A stretch of DNA of 64,000 bases from Paenibacillus sp. SY21-1 (lineage in GTDB: Bacteria > Bacillota > Bacilli > Paenibacillales > Paenibacillaceae): the NCBI RefSeq assembly GCF_005222705.1, contig NZ_STGF01000001.1, forward strand, positions 1 to 64,000, read 5' to 3'. The translations under genes were made by a program, and so were the position numbers. Shown one piece after another: positions 30,501 to 38,926 of this stretch (positions are counted from its first letter, which is position 1; each line of letters begins with the position of its first letter). The notes below the pieces were generated by a model. The model searched no databases and was not told where the DNA came from. It saw only the letters and a program-made list of their open reading frames with translations.

Positions 30501-33450
30501 TCCGGACGACAAGCATGTGCCTCTTGGCGAAATCGGCAACTTCGTCTGGTTCGACAGCGACAAGGACGGCACTCAGAACGAGGAGTATCCGGGAGACAGC
30601 GGGCAAGGAGCCGGCATTAACGGCATTACGGTTAATTTGTATAAAGGCGGAAATCTGACAACGCCTTACAAATCGAGTAAAACCGGCTACGATTACGAAG
30701 GACGCCCTGGCTACTATTTGTTCCAAGGACTTGAGCTTGACGATTATTATGTCGAGTTCGTTGTGCCCGAGCACTACCTGCCTACCATTGCAGGCATTGG
30801 CACAGGAGCGATCGACTCTAACCCGACGACCGCCCTTGCCAAGGATAGCGAAGGCTACACCCCTTATCGCACGGACAAAATCACGATAAGCGCGGGCCAT
30901 TTGAAGGATCATACGATCGACTTCGGTTTGATCGAGGCGAACCCGCCGGGCAACGAGGAGCGTCCAAACGCCGAGCTGACGAAGCAGATTACCTCTGTGA
31001 CGCAAGGAGCCGCTGCACAGGCCGCTTCAAGCGATTATGTCATCTCAGGCAATCAGGTTCACTACACCATAACGTTTGAGAATAAATCCTCCGTCACCTT
31101 GCACAACATCAGACTGGCGGACAAGCTCGACCGCGGACAAAACGGCTTCGCTTTCACCAAATTAGTCTATGATGGCGAAGACATTGCGCTTAGCGGCAAT
31201 ACGCACGGCCGGCCCGACATCGTGTCTTCATTGAACAATACGGGATCGCTTGAGCAGCCGGGCATAACGATCAGAAGTCTGGCTCCGGGCAAAATAATCC
31301 TGCTTGAAGGCCAATACAGCCTGACGGCGGCCGATATTGACGGAACCGATCTCGACAACGTCGTGACAGCCTATTACAACGAATTGCCGGGAGCGGAACC
31401 ATTAACCGATGACACATCCATCCCGACAGCAGGCATCGCGATCAAGAAAACGAGCAGCGCGCTTTCGGTTCAAGATACGGCAGCCGGCAAATGGATTGAC
31501 TATGTCGTCACGGTTACGAACACGGGAAGCTATGATTTAACGAACATAGCGATGGCCGACAGCAAGGTTTCCGGCATTCCGGCTATTCCATCGCTGAAAG
31601 CAGGGGAATCCAGGCCAATCTCATACGCTTACCAGCTGACCGCTTCCGACACCGGCGGAGCAAATGTTCGAAATACGGCCAGCGCCGATCCGGCTGAAAT
31701 ACCTCCGGTATCGACTACCCACGAGCTGCCGGTCATTACCGCTCCTCGCGGCTCCATCGGCGACTATGTGTGGATGGATCGGAATGAGGATGGCGTTCAA
31801 GACGATAGCGAGGCCGGCATTAACGGCATTACGGTTAAGCTGCTGAACTCGAACAAAGAGGTTATCACCGAGACCAGAACAAGAACAGAAGCAGGCAAAC
31901 AAGGCTACTATCTATTCCAGGGCCTGCCTGAAGCCGACTATTATGTGCAGTTTGTCGTACCGGCGGATTACAGCGTAACCTTGCCTGAATCGGCCGGGGC
32001 TGCGAAGCATGAGGATTCCAACGCGACGGACAGCGAAGGCATTACCGACCTGATCGAAATTGGCCCTAACGCGGGCGAAGTATGGGACGACCCGACAATC
32101 GACCTGGGCTTGATTCCGCGCGGCGAGATTGGCAACTATGTATGGCTGGACCGCAACCGCGACGGTATTCAGAACGAACAGGATAAGGACGGCCTTAACG
32201 GCATTACGGTGCGTCTGTATAAAAACAGCCCGACCGGCGAGCTCGTCGAAACTACGACGACCGCTAACGATGCGAGCGGCAAACCTGGCTATTATCTGTT
32301 TGACGACCTGATCGCAGGCGATTATTACGTGCAATTTGTTGTACCTGACGATTATACGAAAACCGGCGAGGAAGAGGGTACCGATCCGGCCAAAGATTCC
32401 AACAAAACGAATAGCAGCGGATTTACGGACAAAATTGTGATCGGGCCAACCGCTGGCTGGAGCGAACCCGAGCCTGATCCGGGATGGGTTAATCACACCA
32501 TTGATCTTGGCCTCGTCGGCAAGGGCTCTATCGGCAATTATGTGTGGTTCGATTTCAACGGGAACGGAAAGCAGGACGAAGAGGAGCACTTTGGCCGTAA
32601 CGGCTTCCTCGTCAAGCTGTACGACAAGGATCTGCTGCTGTTGAGCGAGACCTTTACTGCCGACGACAAGGACGGCAAGCCGGGGTATTATTTGTTCGAG
32701 CATTTGACGGCAGGCGACTATTATGTTCAATTCATTGTGCCTGGCGCATTTCTGCTCACTCGTCCTGAAGCGAGCGGCGTTAATCCGGATGAGGATTCGA
32801 ATAAGCTGAACGGCGGCTATACCGAAAAAATCACGATTGGAGAAACGGCGCCATCCGGGTGGAAGGATCTGACGATTGATATCGGCCTGGTCTACGCCCC
32901 TGTGACCTATTTGCCGACGCCAGCTCCAACACCAACGCCTACTGGGCCGGCAGCAAGTCCAACGCCAACGCCGATTATTCCTGGCGGAACGGCAGCTCCG
33001 GGAGCAAGCACAACGCCGGCAAGTCCGGCGCCGACACCAACGCCAACGACGCCGGGCTCCAGCGCTCCTCCTGCACAGCAGGAAGAAACCCGGCAGAACA
33101 CGCCTGTTGGCGGTACGGTAGATGTGCCTGACAACGGCAAGCCGTCCATTGGCCAACCGCCGCAGAACGGCAAGGTATCCATTACGCCAGACGGCAAATG
33201 GGTATACACGCCTGATGCGGGCTTCATAGGCAAAGATAAGTTTTCGATTATCGTAACGGATGAAGAAGGCAACGAGGAAGAAATCTGGATTGAGGTTGAT
33301 GTCGAGCTTCCGCTTGGCGGCGTCGGCTTATCCCCGGATGTCAATACCCTTCCAAAAACGGGACAAGAAAGCTATCTGATGTCTCAATTGATCGGTCTAT
33401 GCTTATTCATCGTTGGCATGACTCTTCGCAAAAGAAGCAGAAAGCTCTAA
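27577..33450 (+). CDS. Giant LPXTG-anchored surface protein with DUF11 and SdrD_B-like repeats
   Basis: A 1957-residue wall-anchored adhesin candidate. A signal peptide (LSLVLIWGLLLQLFVQ to VHA) is followed by several DUF11-like beta modules (about 45-960, and again near 1100-1390, with T.TNTGSYDLTNI-type motifs). Four SdrD_B/Cna-B-like modules start near residues 984, 1392, 1516 and 1650, each opening with G(E/S)IG(N/D)(F/Y)VW(F/L/M)D. A Pro/Thr/Ser-rich wall-spanning tract, a cadherin-like module (about 1840-1915, KVSITPDGKWVYTPDAGF) and the sorting signal LPKTG (1925-1929) with hydrophobic tail and RKRSRKL end complete it. Start: ATG 27577, since the open frame from 27502 has no ribosome site before it. 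No sortase gene is in the window. One of only four plus-strand genes. Confidence 0.92.
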   Translation: MRAKRKSKKTSKLSLVLIWGLLLQLFVQPLAAPAVHAADATVPGISLTKTASKTTVDIGETFEYTIMYQADGATKVGSDISISDTVPSQFEILDGWVDGGWDNKNGQTLTINTVKLTAGTSVILKVPVKAKATGINAPVSTTNKVALTVEGTNEVAEASAEVTINADTSATPAPSPSATPGPSSTPAPTYDKWEAYKNQNTGLGSVPIIGGEVTYTVGIAGTAGNTDRGSLENIVFEDTLPSGATFVSATQNGTHAGGKITWHIDKLDSGQSFEAQVKVSYPDDYGYGFDASAPREQKNIVDITNFDLTGGGSVTKDEADATTKFGKPVSGNPGLTKSREFQYRWHGQEQTFNIGGISNNGSNVNAPLRNLVLTDTLPSEMNYTSIKLPNRAWQQFRYEVSDGATSVWRTYSGAALKDETISVGASGSSNPARDIVLGSGEYLKALEWTFQTLPVGGSIGGIVVKGTVRAKANGTDADIVHGDIVTNHVSLAYEALNATIPGQWDTQTPKTASASFNINNEKPWITTSKAVGSGNFRPMSTVPFTLTVRNDIKATGPLINPVIYDLLPASFSYYTNPKIVDPAAALLDSYKLENAPSGVAKPSAAIVSTNFNGTGRTLVKWYWDAPVQFAPNTSFQITYRGQVDAGTPQGSNYRNEMFVTLADAAKEFWHDGDNGQDNPESLPAWQLRNTPIKDTTLLFNPTPGVDEFFVKASADVIVRKSSQVQSTKWNQGELAPIFRTTAGEDYDGTPALPVQPFDSAGDIPYTEFPYYSVTYEGGTADYRLAIRNTGNTRLGKIDLLDILPHIGDDALRVTSGASFEARGSEWQPNLAEVLESGNKTFTSSASAGSKKVDYHLNAYYSKSFNQDTVVNFDNATGAAKLGWVAQSSYDKDDLTDIKSLYFEITNIKGSDGSDGLAPGDYIVLDWKMNAPVGTPTNKIAWNSFSIQATEQGTNGSAEGSKMLPTAPNKVGFVIDPDDKHVPLGEIGNFVWFDSDKDGTQNEEYPGDSGQGAGINGITVNLYKGGNLTTPYKSSKTGYDYEGRPGYYLFQGLELDDYYVEFVVPEHYLPTIAGIGTGAIDSNPTTALAKDSEGYTPYRTDKITISAGHLKDHTIDFGLIEANPPGNEERPNAELTKQITSVTQGAAAQAASSDYVISGNQVHYTITFENKSSVTLHNIRLADKLDRGQNGFAFTKLVYDGEDIALSGNTHGRPDIVSSLNNTGSLEQPGITIRSLAPGKIILLEGQYSLTAADIDGTDLDNVVTAYYNELPGAEPLTDDTSIPTAGIAIKKTSSALSVQDTAAGKWIDYVVTVTNTGSYDLTNIAMADSKVSGIPAIPSLKAGESRPISYAYQLTASDTGGANVRNTASADPAEIPPVSTTHELPVITAPRGSIGDYVWMDRNEDGVQDDSEAGINGITVKLLNSNKEVITETRTRTEAGKQGYYLFQGLPEADYYVQFVVPADYSVTLPESAGAAKHEDSNATDSEGITDLIEIGPNAGEVWDDPTIDLGLIPRGEIGNYVWLDRNRDGIQNEQDKDGLNGITVRLYKNSPTGELVETTTTANDASGKPGYYLFDDLIAGDYYVQFVVPDDYTKTGEEEGTDPAKDSNKTNSSGFTDKIVIGPTAGWSEPEPDPGWVNHTIDLGLVGKGSIGNYVWFDFNGNGKQDEEEHFGRNGFLVKLYDKDLLLLSETFTADDKDGKPGYYLFEHLTAGDYYVQFIVPGAFLLTRPEASGVNPDEDSNKLNGGYTEKITIGETAPSGWKDLTIDIGLVYAPVTYLPTPAPTPTPTGPAASPTPTPIIPGGTAAPGASTTPASPAPTPTPTTPGSSAPPAQQEETRQNTPVGGTVDVPDNGKPSIGQPPQNGKVSITPDGKWVYTPDAGFIGKDKFSIIVTDEEGNEEEIWIEVDVELPLGGVGLSPDVNTLPKTGQESYLMSQLIGLCLFIVGMTLRKRSRKL

Positions 33451-33530
33451 TGAACAGGCGCGGCGCGCAAAGTCAGCACCGTACAGCGCACCGCGCCGTA
33501 AAAGCCTGAGCCTGTTTCTTTCCTGAATGC

Positions 33531-33597
33531 AAAAAACAAACCTCCAGACCCGATTAGGAGCAATTCCCTGAGCCGGCTTGGAGGTTTGTTTTTTTTT
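33531..33597. terminator. Bidirectional terminator after the surface protein gene
   Basis: ACAAACCTCCA and TGGAGGTTTGT arms (33536-33546 and 33579-33589) with AAAAAA on one side and nine T on the other. It serves the surface protein gene and the leftward-reading minJ-like gene. A second, larger inverted structure with AACAGGC/GCCTGTT arms lies at 33452-33520. Confidence 0.8.
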
Positions 33598-33633
33598 GCG
33601 CTGCCAGCCGCCCGCAGAAGAAAGCTCGGCTGA

Positions 33634-34923
33634 CTATCTGGCGGCGGTATCCGTGCCTCTGCGATTGCTCGCCCGCGAGCCGCGAAGCAGCTGCAGCAAA
33701 GAGGTCGGTCCAGCTTCCGTGTAGAAATTGGCTTGATCGTCAGGCGCCAGAATGACCCCAAGCTGATGATGCTCACCGGCAAATCTGGCCCGCTGGGCAA
33801 ATTTAATTTCGCCCGCAAAGTTGAATACCTCCAGCTTGCAAAAGGCGGGATTCTGCACAAGCGCATCATACAGCTCTTCCTTGGTGCGAACGCGTATCCC
33901 GTTCACCTTATGCACAACCTCGCCTGCGGCAAGCCCCATATCGGCAGCGGGGGTGCCGGGCACAATGCCCAGAATGCGAAGTCCGCGCGAATCGTGTACG
34001 AAAAGAGGCAGCGCCGCCTCCTCTTGACGGCGGCTGCGCCAGATCAGCGCTTCGTGCAGCACAAGCGCGACAAGCGCCGCCAGCGGCAGCAGCGCGGGCA
34101 GCCACCAGGCAAGCACAGCGGCGGCGGCCAAAACAACGCTATAGGCCAGCAGGCCGGAAGCTGCGTAACGGGCCTTTTGCTCAGGAAGCATAGAGCGCGT
34201 CATCTCCGTAAAGCCAATAATCATCGGCAGCGCAACAATCGTCCAGCCCTGCGATAAATCGGCGCCCAGCAGCGGCGTCCATGGCAGCGCGGTCGTCGAT
34301 GCCCCGCTTCCTGCGGCAGGCACCAGCATGAGCAGCGGAACGGGCCAGAAGCCTTGCAGCAAATAGCCGCCAAGCAGCTTCCCTCGCTTGCTCTCCAGAA
34401 ATAGCGGCGTAGCCAGCCGGTGACCCTGCCAGCGAACGAGCACGGCTTCAGCCAGGTGCAGCAGCGCGACGAGCACAAGCAGCCCTGCCGCGTCGATTTC
34501 GGCCAGCGATGCGCCCAGCGCCCCTACGAAGCCGGAGCTGCTATCCCAGACCGCCCAGCCGGTCGCCCATTGCAGCAGCGCGATTACACCCGCGCTGTAG
34601 GCGAAGCACAAGTACCGAATGCGCGCAATCATAAGCAGCGCGGCAATGGCCCATAGCCACAACACCGCATCCGTCGTCAACGAAACCCCGATAAAAGCGC
34701 CCACAATCGATACGGCGGCTCCAATCGCGGCTCCCCACAGCATGGCCCGTCCAACCAGCCCCAGCCAGTTATGCAGCTTGACCGCGAACAGTTGACGCTC
34801 TACACGGATTTGCCTCATGTACTGCAAAATAATAAATAAGACCGAAATATAGTAAAATGGCTGTGAAAATAATTGAACAGCCGCTCGTCCAAGCTCCTTC
34901 AGCACTTCCATTGTCGTTTCCAA
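33634..34923 (-). CDS. minJ: MinJ-like polytopic membrane protein with PDZ domain
   Basis: A 429-residue protein with about eight transmembrane helices (for example PFYYISVLFIILQYM, AAIGAAVSIVGAFIGV, LLALVALVLHEAL) and one C-terminal PDZ domain (RILGIVPGTPAADMGLAAGEVVHKVNG). This architecture and its position next to ctpB and ftsEX match B. subtilis MinJ, which links DivIVA to MinCD and keeps division at mid-cell. The identity rests on architecture and synteny. Start: TTG 34923 with AAAGGGTG 6 nt upstream; the frame also has a TTG at 34944 and an ATG 12 nt inside. A division topology role is the best guess. Confidence 0.72.
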   Translation of the reverse strand: METTMEVLKELGRAAVQLFSQPFYYISVLFIILQYMRQIRVERQLFAVKLHNWLGLVGRAMLWGAAIGAAVSIVGAFIGVSLTTDAVLWLWAIAALLMIARIRYLCFAYSAGVIALLQWATGWAVWDSSSGFVGALGASLAEIDAAGLLVLVALLHLAEAVLVRWQGHRLATPLFLESKRGKLLGGYLLQGFWPVPLLMLVPAAGSGASTTALPWTPLLGADLSQGWTIVALPMIIGFTEMTRSMLPEQKARYAASGLLAYSVVLAAAAVLAWWLPALLPLAALVALVLHEALIWRSRRQEEAALPLFVHDSRGLRILGIVPGTPAADMGLAAGEVVHKVNGIRVRTKEELYDALVQNPAFCKLEVFNFAGEIKFAQRARFAGEHHQLGVILAPDDQANFYTEAGPTSLLQLLRGSRASNRRGTDTAAR

Positions 34924-34994
34924 AGCATGCACCCTTTCATCCAATGGCAGTTTTAGACTTCACCGGTCAATGTTATACGTTTACAAACAAACGC

Positions 34995-35029
34995 AAAAGG
35001 CTGGCCGCATGACGCGAAGCCAGCCTTTT
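34995..35029 (-). terminator. ctpB terminator
   Basis: AAAAGGCTGGC and GCCAGCCTTTT arms, 11-bp stem with T-runs on either strand. It separates ctpB from the minJ-like gene. Confidence 0.75.
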
Positions 35030-35049
35030 ATTCATTCGACGCTTCCGCT

Positions 35050-36504
35050 TTATTTCCTGCCCGCGGCCTTAATTGCTTCAAGCAGCTGTGTATCGTGATG
35101 CTTGTCCTGAATCCAGGCGACGGCCGCCCGCTCTAAAGCTTCTCCGGTTGCTTTATCGACTTGTCCGGTTACCGGCAGGTTGTGCTCCGTTTGAAATTTA
35201 CGGACAGCCTCAGCGGTTTTTGCATCAAAATACCCGTCCTCGCGATTCACCGCATAGCCAAGTCCATGCAGCATCATTTGCATGCTTTTGACTTGATCGC
35301 CGAGCATATCCTGCTTCAAGGTCTCCGCAAGCGCCAGTCTGGCGGCCTTGTACAGCTCAGGCGGCTGGACCTCGATGTCAGGCTTGATGCCGCTCTCGTG
35401 AATCCAATTGCCCTTTGGCGTCAGCCATTTTGCAATCGTCATTTTGACCAGACTGCCGTCACCCAGCGCCTTGTTGTAGCTAACCTGCACGGTCCCTTTG
35501 CCAAAGGTCGTTTCGCCCACAAGCTTCGCTCCTGCGCTCTCCTGCAGCGCCCCCGCCAAAATCTCGGAAGCGCTGGCGCTGCCCCCGTTCATCAGCACCG
35601 TAACCGGGTACGCCTTGCCCTTCCCTTCGGATACGGTTTTCTCCCTCTTTCCATCGCGGTTCTCGACCTGTACGACCGTTGCGCCTTCCGGCAAAAAGGT
35701 TTCCGCGATTTTGACCACCACGGGCAAAACGCCGCCCGGATTGTTGCGTACATCGATGACAAGCCCCGTCATGCCCTGCCGCTCCAGGCGCTCAAGCTCC
35801 TGCTTGAAGCGCTCCGCCGTATGCAGCGAAAACTGACGCACCTCGATAAGGCCGACTCCGTCTGTTTGCATGCTGGCATATACCGTTTCGACATCGATAT
35901 CTTCCCTGGTCAGCACAACCTGGATCGGCTCCGGGTAACCGGCGCGCTGCACCGACAGCTTGGCCTTCGTGCCTTTAGGTCCGCGAATTTTGGCAACAGC
36001 CTCCTGCAGATTAAGCCCATCCAGCTTCATCCCGTCCACGGACAGCAGCACATCCTTCGCCAGCAAACCCGAACGCTCGGCGGGCGAGCCCTTAATCGGC
36101 GATACAACGACTATTTTGCCCTTCTCCATCGTCACCTCGGCGCCAATGCCGGTAAAAGAGCCCTCTACCGCTTCGGAGAAGTGGGTCGCCGCATCTTTTT
36201 CCATATAGACGGAATACGGGTCCTCCAAAGAAGCCATCATGCCGCCGATGGCGCCGTCGACCACCTCATCGCGATCTACCTCGCGAAAATATTTTGTTTC
36301 TATTAGCTCCAGCACTGCGTTCAGCTTCGTCAGCTCGTTTTTTTGCAGCCCGTAGCGCTCTCCATCCCCTTCCGACGCGGAAAGCGTCGGTATCGAGGAC
36401 TTGTCCGATTGCAGCGGCCCGTCCGCCAGCGCAAGCGTCGCGAGCACCGACGCGAGCATCGTCAGCATAACGAACGCCAGTACCGTCCGACCTTTAAATT
36501 GCAC
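35050..36504 (-). CDS. ctpB: S41 family C-terminal processing peptidase CtpB
   Basis: 484 residues, exported and membrane-anchored by an N-terminal helix (VLAFVMLTMLASVLATLALA). A PDZ domain (about 95-180, GIGAEVTMEKGKIVVVSPIKGSPAERSGL) controls access to the Ser/Lys active site: Ser in GGSASASEI, Lys in FGKGTVQ. A C-terminal peptidoglycan-binding domain (GYFDAKTAEAVRKFQ) follows. In B. subtilis CtpB cleaves SpoIVFA to tune sigma-K activation in sporulation. The same position next to ftsEX and minJ supports orthology. Start: GTG 36504 with AAAGGTGG upstream. Confidence 0.92.
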   Translation of the reverse strand: MQFKGRTVLAFVMLTMLASVLATLALADGPLQSDKSSIPTLSASEGDGERYGLQKNELTKLNAVLELIETKYFREVDRDEVVDGAIGGMMASLEDPYSVYMEKDAATHFSEAVEGSFTGIGAEVTMEKGKIVVVSPIKGSPAERSGLLAKDVLLSVDGMKLDGLNLQEAVAKIRGPKGTKAKLSVQRAGYPEPIQVVLTREDIDVETVYASMQTDGVGLIEVRQFSLHTAERFKQELERLERQGMTGLVIDVRNNPGGVLPVVVKIAETFLPEGATVVQVENRDGKREKTVSEGKGKAYPVTVLMNGGSASASEILAGALQESAGAKLVGETTFGKGTVQVSYNKALGDGSLVKMTIAKWLTPKGNWIHESGIKPDIEVQPPELYKAARLALAETLKQDMLGDQVKSMQMMLHGLGYAVNREDGYFDAKTAEAVRKFQTEHNLPVTGQVDKATGEALERAAVAWIQDKHHDTQLLEAIKAAGRK

Positions 36505-36697
36505 CTGTCCACACCACCTTTGTATGCTGCACTTGCCCTTTTTCCGATAAGACCAGCCTAGTATATGTCAATTTCCCGCCAATTATTAGCAGCCGCCTTT
36601 TTGGAGCGCGGCGAAGGTGAAACGGCTGTCGCCGTCCTTCGGCGTTGCAGCTCGTTTCAGTCCGAGAAATATGGAGAAAGCTTTCCTTTAGTTCAAA

Positions 36698-36723
36698 GAG
36701 GGCAGCCCCTGCGGGCTGCCCTC
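36698..36723 (-). terminator. Hairpin downstream of the M23 hydrolase gene
   Basis: GAGGGCAGCC and GGCTGCCCTC form a 10-bp GC-rich stem followed by TTTG on the minus strand. The short T-run makes it a moderate terminator. It is 13 nt after the stop codon. Confidence 0.6.
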
Positions 36724-36736
36724 AAATCTTGCGCTA

Positions 36737-37996
36737 TTATTTAAGATAGCCGCTCGGATTGACCGGCACTTGATTCTTCCGCACTTCAAAATGCAAATGC
36801 GGGCCGGTGGAATTGCCCGTGCTGCCGACTTCGGCTATTTTTTGGCCTTTTTTAACCGAATCGCCCTCGCTCACCTTGATGCCGCCATTGCGGATGTGCG
36901 CATATACCGTCCATAGGCCGTTGCCGTGATCGATAATGACGGCGTTGCCGTAGCCGCTCATCGCGCGCGCGACGGTTACGACGCCCGATTCAGCCGCATA
37001 GATGCTCGTCCCCTGCGGAGCCGCAAAGTCCATGCCCGTATGCGTATGCCGCTTGCCGGTTATCGGATGAACGCGTGTCCCGAAGTTGGAGCTGATCCGG
37101 TAATTCCCTTGAATCGGCATGCCCAGCTTGCCGCCGGTATACGGATTCTTAATCCGGTTTTCTTCCGCTACCAGCTTCGAAACCTTGGATGCCAGCTCGA
37201 TAAGCAGCTTCTCCTGATCCTCGTTGATGGATTCAAACTGCTCAGCCGTCGCATCCAGCTTTTGAATTTTCACATTTAGTTGCTTCACATTGTTGTTCAG
37301 GCTGGCAATCGCAACTTCCTTCTCCTGCTCTTTCTTGACCAGGTGCGCCTGATACTGCTCCAGCTTCTTATACTCGGCCTGGACGACGGTAAGCTGCTCT
37401 TCCTTCTCCGCCTTCTTGATAATGACAAGCTCTTTCTCCGCTTTCTGCTGCTCCAGAATATCGCGATCCTGGGACAAAATCGATTGCAGCGCATCAAATC
37501 TTTCGACAAAATCGGAGAAGCTTGTCGCACTCAGCAGCACATCCATATAGGATACAAAGCCGTTCGTATACATCAGCCGCATTCTGGATTGCAGCAGCTC
37601 ATCACGCGCCTGAACGCGCGCTTCGGCCTCATCAAGCTCCTTCGCCGTTTGCAGCAGCTCCTCTTCCTTCTGGTCGAGCTCCGCTTGCGTTTTGTTTTTT
37701 TGCAGCACCGTATTGTCGATTTCCGCCATCAGCTCATCAATCGCAGCCTTTTCCTGCGTTATTTGCGCCTCCAGGCCCTCTTTCTCCTGTGCCGCATTCG
37801 CCGACTGCGCTTTGGCAGCGCTAGCCTGCCGCTCGGCATTCGCCGCACGCTGCTCGGCAGCGCGAATCTCCTGCTTGGCCGCCTCGAGCTGCTTCTTGAT
37901 GGAGGACAACGAAGCCGCTTCTCCGTCTCCCGGATTGACAACAGCCGCAAGCATGACAGCCACTACGAGCAACAAGGTCCATTTGCTTTTCCGCAC
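36737..37996 (-). CDS. EnvC-like coiled-coil M23 peptidoglycan hydrolase
   Basis: A 419-residue exported protein. The signal peptide (LLLVVAVMLAAVVNPGDGEA) is followed by ~220 residues of coiled coil in two stretches (about 25-130 and 175-265). A C-terminal LytM/M23 domain comes next (about 295-415) with HxxxD (THTGMDF) and HLHFE zinc-ligand motifs intact. It is placed straight after ftsX, the same layout as EnvC- or PcsB-type partners that FtsEX recruits to split septal wall. Start: GTG 37996 has AGGTGGGC 6 nt upstream, while the GTG at 38008 abuts the ftsX stop. Because the metal ligands are present it could itself cut peptide cross-links, unlike the degenerate EnvC. Confidence 0.88.
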   Translation of the reverse strand: MRKSKWTLLLVVAVMLAAVVNPGDGEAASLSSIKKQLEAAKQEIRAAEQRAANAERQASAAKAQSANAAQEKEGLEAQITQEKAAIDELMAEIDNTVLQKNKTQAELDQKEEELLQTAKELDEAEARVQARDELLQSRMRLMYTNGFVSYMDVLLSATSFSDFVERFDALQSILSQDRDILEQQKAEKELVIIKKAEKEEQLTVVQAEYKKLEQYQAHLVKKEQEKEVAIASLNNNVKQLNVKIQKLDATAEQFESINEDQEKLLIELASKVSKLVAEENRIKNPYTGGKLGMPIQGNYRISSNFGTRVHPITGKRHTHTGMDFAAPQGTSIYAAESGVVTVARAMSGYGNAVIIDHGNGLWTVYAHIRNGGIKVSEGDSVKKGQKIAEVGSTGNSTGPHLHFEVRKNQVPVNPSGYLK

Positions 37997-38008
37997 GCTA
38001 ATGCCCAC

Positions 38009-38926
38009 CTACACTTTCAAATATTTTCGTATAGAAATGGTGCTGCCCCAAATGCCGATAAGGGTGCCGAGGCCAATGATCAGTGCGCCGGTCTGCATGC
38101 CCGCATCCTTCAGCGGCACAAGCTTGATCAGCATGAGCGAAAGCTCCATCTGCGTAAAATCAACCAGCTGCGAGTAGCCCACCAGGACGATTGCCGTTGT
38201 CAGGACCGAGCTGATAATGCCGATCATCGCGCCTTCAATAAAAAATGGCCAACGGATAAACGCATTGGTCGCGCCCACCAGCTTCATAATGCCAATCTCG
38301 CGCCGTCTGGCGATAATCGTCATTTTGATCGTGTTCGAAATGAGGAACATCGCCGTAACGCCGAGACCGATTACGATAATGAGTCCGACGTAACGCAACG
38401 CATTGGTAATTTTAAACAGCGTCTCGACTGTGCCTTGTCCATATTTAATCGTTGCGATCGGCTTCATCTCATCCGTATCGTTGATTGCGCCAATAGCTGC
38501 GGCGGCAGTCTCAACCGATTGGGGAACATATACGTCCACGGTAAAAGAGTCCGGCAACGGATTTTTCTCATTCTCGTACCCGGCCAGTAAATCCGCATTC
38601 TCCTCGCCAAGGTTTTGGCGCAGCAGTTCCAGTCCCTCCGCCTTTGAAACAAACGTTACCTTGCTAACCTCTGTCAAATTGCCAATCTTGTTCTGCAGCT
38701 CCGTTATCTTGGCCTGATCGACATTAAGCTCCAGAAATACGCGGATTTGAACCTTGCTTTCAATTTGTTCTGTCATGGCATTCACGTTCATAGCCAGCAG
38801 CAGGAACGTGCCCAGTACAAACAGCGATATAAAAATCGAGCTCATCGAAGCAAAAGACATCCAGCCATTGCGAATGATATTTAGCGCGCCCTCCCGGATA
38901 TGCCGGAGAATCGTACTAAGCTTCAT
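38009..38926 (-). CDS. ftsX: Cell division ABC-type permease FtsX
   Basis: 305 residues with the four-helix FtsX topology: an N-terminal helix (MSFASMSSIFISLFVLGTFLLLAM), a ~120-residue external loop that binds the wall hydrolase, and three more helices (VGLIIVIGLGVTAMFLI, FFIEGAMIGIISSVLTTAIVLV, TGALIIGLGTLIGIWGS). ATG 38926 overlaps the end of ftsE by 11 nt and has GAGGGGAG 7 nt upstream, so translation is probably coupled. The longer open frame to 38974 lies inside ftsE. FtsE-FtsX controls peptidoglycan hydrolase activity at division or elongation. Confidence 0.96.
   Translation of the reverse strand: MKLSTILRHIREGALNIIRNGWMSFASMSSIFISLFVLGTFLLLAMNVNAMTEQIESKVQIRVFLELNVDQAKITELQNKIGNLTEVSKVTFVSKAEGLELLRQNLGEENADLLAGYENEKNPLPDSFTVDVYVPQSVETAAAAIGAINDTDEMKPIATIKYGQGTVETLFKITNALRYVGLIIVIGLGVTAMFLISNTIKMTIIARRREIGIMKLVGATNAFIRWPFFIEGAMIGIISSVLTTAIVLVGYSQLVDFTQMELSLMLIKLVPLKDAGMQTGALIIGLGTLIGIWGSTISIRKYLKV

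Noticed and set aside
32900..33090. Tandem short repeats that might look like a CRISPR or satellite
   Set aside because: They encode the Pro/Thr/Ser wall-spanning tract of the LPXTG protein; there are no equal-length repeats with unique spacers.
31912..33156. 414-codon open frame opposite the adhesin
   Set aside because: Antisense to the SdrD_B and Pro/Thr-rich part; low-complexity Arg/Trp/Cys-rich product with no ribosome site seen.
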